From IMG/VR virus record IMGVR_UViG_3300022902_000075, positions 1-23,905 of that record: DNA of 23,905 nucleotides; one strand, written 5' to 3'. Of this stretch, positions 21,946 through 23,905 are shown in pieces (the stretch's first letter is position 1; the number at the start of each line of letters is the position of its first letter). Source of the stretch: a virus. Made by a program: the position numbers and the translations under genes. The notes below the pieces were generated by a model, which made no database searches, was not told where the DNA came from, and saw only the letters and a program-made list of their open reading frames with translations.

Positions 21946-22530
21946 GTCGGTCCCCCTTGTTGGTTCCGCGTTGTCAGGCGTCTCAGACCCGCCCGCGAGT
22001 TTCGCGGCCAGTTTGACCGCTTCCATGTCTTTGATCCTGGGATAGTTCGTGACGGACGCGCCCCAGAGAGTCGCGCCCCAGGTCTTCCCCTCGGGGTCCT
22101 TGTAGGTGGTGTTGAACATGACGCTCATGTGACGGAACTGATCGTCCCGGAGCATCCTGACCCCGGCCGCGTTCCAGGTCACGGCGGCCATGAGCTTCCC
22201 GTCCGCGACCGTGAGACCGTCTATCCACCCCACGGCCTCGCGCGTCTCGTGGTCGATGTCGACGGGGAGTGACGCCGGGGAGCCGTCCGCGTTCTTCCCC
22301 CGCGCCCCGGCCGCGTAGTTCGCCTGGAACGCCGCCATGAGGTCGGCGTCCACTTTGATGATGTTCTCGGTCCACCCGCCGAAGTCGAACGACCCTTCGC
22401 GCAGTATCTCGACCTCGGCCGCGAACTCCGTCGGGGAGCCTTCGGCGGCCAGGAGCGCCGCGCGTGCTTCGCGCAGGTCTATTCGATCGTTGGAACGCCC
22501 ACCGGCGATGAGCAAGTTGGGATCTGGCAT
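21394..22530 (-). CDS. Mu gpI-like capsid maturation protease with C-terminal scaffold
   Basis: 378 residues from the ATG at 22530, preceded by GAGAGGGGAC; the frame upstream to 22701 lacks a ribosome binding site and has non-coding character. The N-terminal part has the Mu-I protease pattern: PVDIDHE with H94, then AVGWIDGL, GKLMAAVTWNAAGVRM (111-126) and FRHMSVMF with S136. His and Ser are the expected catalytic residues of this peptidase class. Residues from about 196 onward are helical, Ala/Lys/Glu-rich (MDSKLMAKALGL, then a MRASVTALETKNAEQAAEIL coiled coil) and form the scaffold. The protease would cleave the scaffold away during head maturation. The scaffold is also made from an internal start (see 21394-21945). 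Confidence 0.85.
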   Translation of the reverse strand: MPDPNLLIAGGRSNDRIDLREARAALLAAEGSPTEFAAEVEILREGSFDFGGWTENIIKVDADLMAAFQANYAAGARGKNADGSPASLPVDIDHETREAVGWIDGLTVADGKLMAAVTWNAAGVRMLRDDQFRHMSVMFNTTYKDPEGKTWGATLWGASVTNYPRIKDMEAVKLAAKLAGGSETPDNAEPTRGTDMDSKLMAKALGLPEDATDEQIFAAATAANADDPNTDGELVAMKATLDGMRASVTALETKNAEQAAEILTAKAEKVIDAHKAAGRLTDGHLVHADGKPNALAALATSDPEAFDLAVATFPVTVDFSTRGSSAGGGEGGDAMATFEAAIAKAQADGAPTYQAAVDIVKVADPALVAKVYHIPATG

Positions 22531-22636
22531 GGGTCCCCTCTCGGGCGTAACGGGTGAGGATCGTCCCCGGCAGAGGTATCGCCCATGCCTGGAGAACATG
22601 AGCGACACCATTCGCAGACACGAGCTTGTATTCAGC

Positions 22637-22662
22637 GTGATACATGGGCGGGAGCATGTCAA
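22637..22662 (-). promoter_or_regulatory. Candidate promoter before the protease gene
   Basis: On the minus strand a perfect TTGACA (22662-22657) is followed after 14 bases by TATCAC (22642-22637). The spacing is shorter than the usual 16-18 bases, so this is only a candidate. It lies just downstream of the terminator at 22702-22736 in the transcription direction and upstream of the protease ATG, a sensible place for a promoter that restarts the head gene operon. Confidence 0.3.
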
Positions 22663-22701
22663 CGGATCAGGGGATACTTCCCCAGGGAAGAATTCGGGCA
22701 C

Positions 22702-22736
22702 GAAGAGACCCCGGACCTGTGCGCCGGGGTCTCTTC
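22702..22736. terminator. Strong hairpin terminator between HTH gene and protease gene
   Basis: GAAGAGACCCCGG (22702-22714) and CCGGGGTCTCTTC (22724-22736) form a perfect 13-pair stem with a nine-base loop. It begins four bases after the stop of the small helix-turn-helix gene. The remaining 170 bases to the protease start contain no other gene I can support, only the candidate promoter. Confidence 0.8.
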
Positions 22737-22740
22737 CGTG

Positions 22741-22959
22741 TCAGGTCGGGAGTTCCCTTCCCCACCATCGCCGGGTGTCCTGCTCCCACTCTTCGCGCTT
22801 CCAGATGTCCAACGCGGCTCGAGTGATCACCAGGCGCGGGCCCTGATCCGTCCACTCAGATCTGAGCGGTATCCGTCCTTCCTGCGCCATCTGGCGAACC
22901 CGCCGGGGCGTTCGTTGGATCTCCCGCGCCACTTCCGCCGTGGTCAGAGTTTCGGACAT
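22741..22959 (-). CDS. Small helix-turn-helix DNA-binding protein (Xis/MerR-like)
   Basis: 72 residues. LTTAEVAREIQRTPRRVRQM (5-24) followed by AQEGRIPLR is the winged-helix start of excisionase, MerR and AlpA-like proteins, and the rest (RLVITRAALDIWKREEWEQD) fits a wing and a final helix. The ribosome binding site AAGGGGGAG is strong. It lies inside the head gene operon rather than near a recombination or lysogeny module, and its gene overlaps the upstream gene by 104 bases in a different frame. It may control late transcription locally, perhaps at the adjacent terminator or promoter. No operator is recognisable by eye. Confidence 0.7.
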   Translation of the reverse strand: MSETLTTAEVAREIQRTPRRVRQMAQEGRIPLRSEWTDQGPRLVITRAALDIWKREEWEQDTRRWWGRELPT

Positions 22960-23233
22960 CCGCTCCCCCTTCCTCTGCTAACCAGGCCCCGTCCGGGTCC
23001 TCAACGTAGACCAGGTTGCCACTTTCCGACACGAGCCAGCCCGTTGGCGTCCTCACGGCCCGCATGGACACGTAGGCGATCGCCGGGACCGAGACGGATC
23101 TTAGGTGGACCGCTTCCCACGTATGGTCCGGGTCCGGGACGAAAACCGGCGGGGACGTGCTAGTGTGCGCAAGCCACCCGGTCGGAGTCTGCATTGTGTA
23201 GACGGCCAGGTCCGGGATGTATTCGCGGATCAT
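22856..23233 (-). CDS. Unknown protein with two TPTGW repeats
   Basis: 125 residues from the ATG at 23233, which has GAGGGGAC upstream; earlier codons back to 23326 lie inside the minor head gene. Two similar units are visible: TMQTPTGWLAH and then FVPDPDHTWEAV (about 13-42), and RAVRTPTGWLVSES followed by VYVEDPDGAWLAEE (about 58-88), each about 45 residues, probably small beta units. Residues after about 92 are Gly/Ser/Asp/Pro-rich and lie in the 104-base overlap with the helix-turn-helix gene; they look like readthrough of non-selected frame. The family is unknown to me. It is presumably a minor head or accessory protein because of its place. Confidence 0.55.
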   Translation of the reverse strand: MIREYIPDLAVYTMQTPTGWLAHTSTSPPVFVPDPDHTWEAVHLRSVSVPAIAYVSMRAVRTPTGWLVSESGNLVYVEDPDGAWLAEEGGADVRNSDHGGSGAGDPTNAPAGSPDGAGRTDTAQI

Positions 23234-23905
23234 CGTGATGTCCCCTCTCGGGCGAAGGCAGGACCTCCGGCGAGACAGTCCTCCACGCCTTCCCAGAAGA
23301 GATACCCCACGCCTCTCGCAGTCCATCCGCGCCTCTCCGCCTCTGCGTCGGTGTCCTGTCTGATCTGGTCTACGGAACGCGTTCCCATCTGCTCACTGGC
23401 CCAGTCATACCCCTCGGTGTAGGCGTCCAGGTCATTGACTGCCGCTTGTCCTGCTCCGAACCGCTCAGACATTCTGGTCTGTTCCAGGGACGGAAGTGAC
23501 TCAACCGGCGTCGGGACGGGTTGCGGGGTCTCATCGTCCAGGATGGGGATTCCCACGCCACGACAGAGCGACCCGCCCAGACACGAGTGGGGCGGTGCCA
23601 CGGACGGCCAGGCTTCCTTAGTGAACACCTCGCCGTCCAGGGTCCGACAGTTGCGGCATGTGTTCGCGTCCAGGACCTCGGAGCGTTGAACCAGGGTCAC
23701 GCGATCGTCCCGCAGGGTTGCGTTGAACCCGACGTGGATCGCTTCGCCCACGGCCACCTTCGCCTGGGCCACCAGTTGGCCCTGCTTGATCCGCGCATAG
23801 TTCGCGCGAGCGTCCCCGAGGACACGGTTGATGGTGGTGGTCCCGACGGTCCCGGTCGCCATCTCATCCCGGAGCGCGGGGTCGCGTCGGACCTTCCTGG
23901 TCAGT
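23230..23905 (-). CDS. Minor head / head morphogenesis protein (Mu gpF / SPP1 gp7-like), C-terminal part
   Basis: The frame stays open to the right edge, so the start is missing; about 225 residues are visible. The characteristic C-terminal core of phage minor head proteins is seen: VQRSEVLDANTCRNCRTLDGEVF, then PPHSCLGGSLCRG. It comprises a CxxC pair, a PP-H and two further cysteines, which probably bind a metal. In relatives this family is associated with the portal and procapsid assembly. The rest, after GVGIPIL, is a Pro-rich linker and a helical tail unlike any domain I know. The portal and terminase are expected just outside the window. Its stop overlaps the start of the TPTGW-repeat gene by four bases. 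Confidence 0.75.
   Translation of the reverse strand, partial: LTRKVRRDPALRDEMATGTVGTTTINRVLGDARANYARIKQGQLVAQAKVAVGEAIHVGFNATLRDDRVTLVQRSEVLDANTCRNCRTLDGEVFTKEAWPSVAPPHSCLGGSLCRGVGIPILDDETPQPVPTPVESLPSLEQTRMSERFGAGQAAVNDLDAYTEGYDWASEQMGTRSVDQIRQDTDAEAERRGWTARGVGYLFWEGVEDCLAGGPAFAREGTSR

Noticed and set aside
22531-22701. Upstream extension of the protease gene to an ATG at 22701
   Set aside because: The extra 57 codons lack coding character and a ribosome binding site, and would cross the candidate promoter; GAGAGGGGAC before 22530 marks the start.
1-23905. CRISPR array, insertion sequence or rRNA
   Set aside because: No regularly spaced direct repeats, transposase motifs or rRNA-like sequence were found.

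Overview
This window is part of a GC-rich tailed double-stranded DNA bacteriophage genome (Caudoviricetes), most likely a siphovirus. The evidence is an HK97-type head module, a long-tail module with a tape measure protein of 942 residues, a G/GT tail-chaperone pair, a Dit-like distal tail protein and a large tail hub. No contractile sheath gene is visible. Third codon positions are strongly G/C, so the host is probably a GC-rich bacterium, but nothing here names it. The terminase, portal, integrase, repressor and endolysin are absent, so lifestyle cannot be settled. The portal and terminase would be expected just beyond the right edge.

Left part (1-3668, plus strand): an early or middle gene cluster. 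It holds the 3' end of an unknown gene, a sigma70-like promoter at 300-328, a Rad52-like single-strand annealing protein, a four-cysteine zinc-ribbon-like protein, a 159-base non-coding stretch with a tRNA-like element and a hairpin, two unknown proteins, a Gp37/Gp68 (DUF5131) three-cysteine protein and a possible 47-residue Cys-rich ORF. A strong hairpin terminator at 3680-3707 separates it from the convergent late genes.

Right part (23905 down to 3715, minus strand): the late virion operon, read right to left. Order: minor head protein (cut by the edge), a TPTGW-repeat protein, a small helix-turn-helix protein, a terminator and possible promoter, Mu-I-like protease with a nested scaffold, decoration protein, major capsid protein, a 64-residue protein, a four-repeat surface protein, a coiled-coil/membrane protein, a 69-residue protein, Mu gp36-like connector, gpG-like morphogenesis protein, a 125-residue protein, tail-terminator-like protein, a 97-residue protein, two paralogous tail tube proteins, G/GT chaperones with a programmed -1 frameshift, tape measure, Dit with a carbohydrate-binding-like insert, tail hub, two glycosyltransferase proteins (three GT-B units), a 111-residue protein and a final virion-type protein. 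Many neighbours overlap as ATGA, TGATG or TAATG, indicating translational coupling.

The points of most interest are the canonical G GGA AAC slippery site with a hairpin six bases downstream, the glycosyltransferases placed inside the tail module (suggesting glycosylation of virion proteins), the duplicated tail tube gene, the nested scaffold with its own ribosome binding site, and the tRNA-like element in the early cluster.
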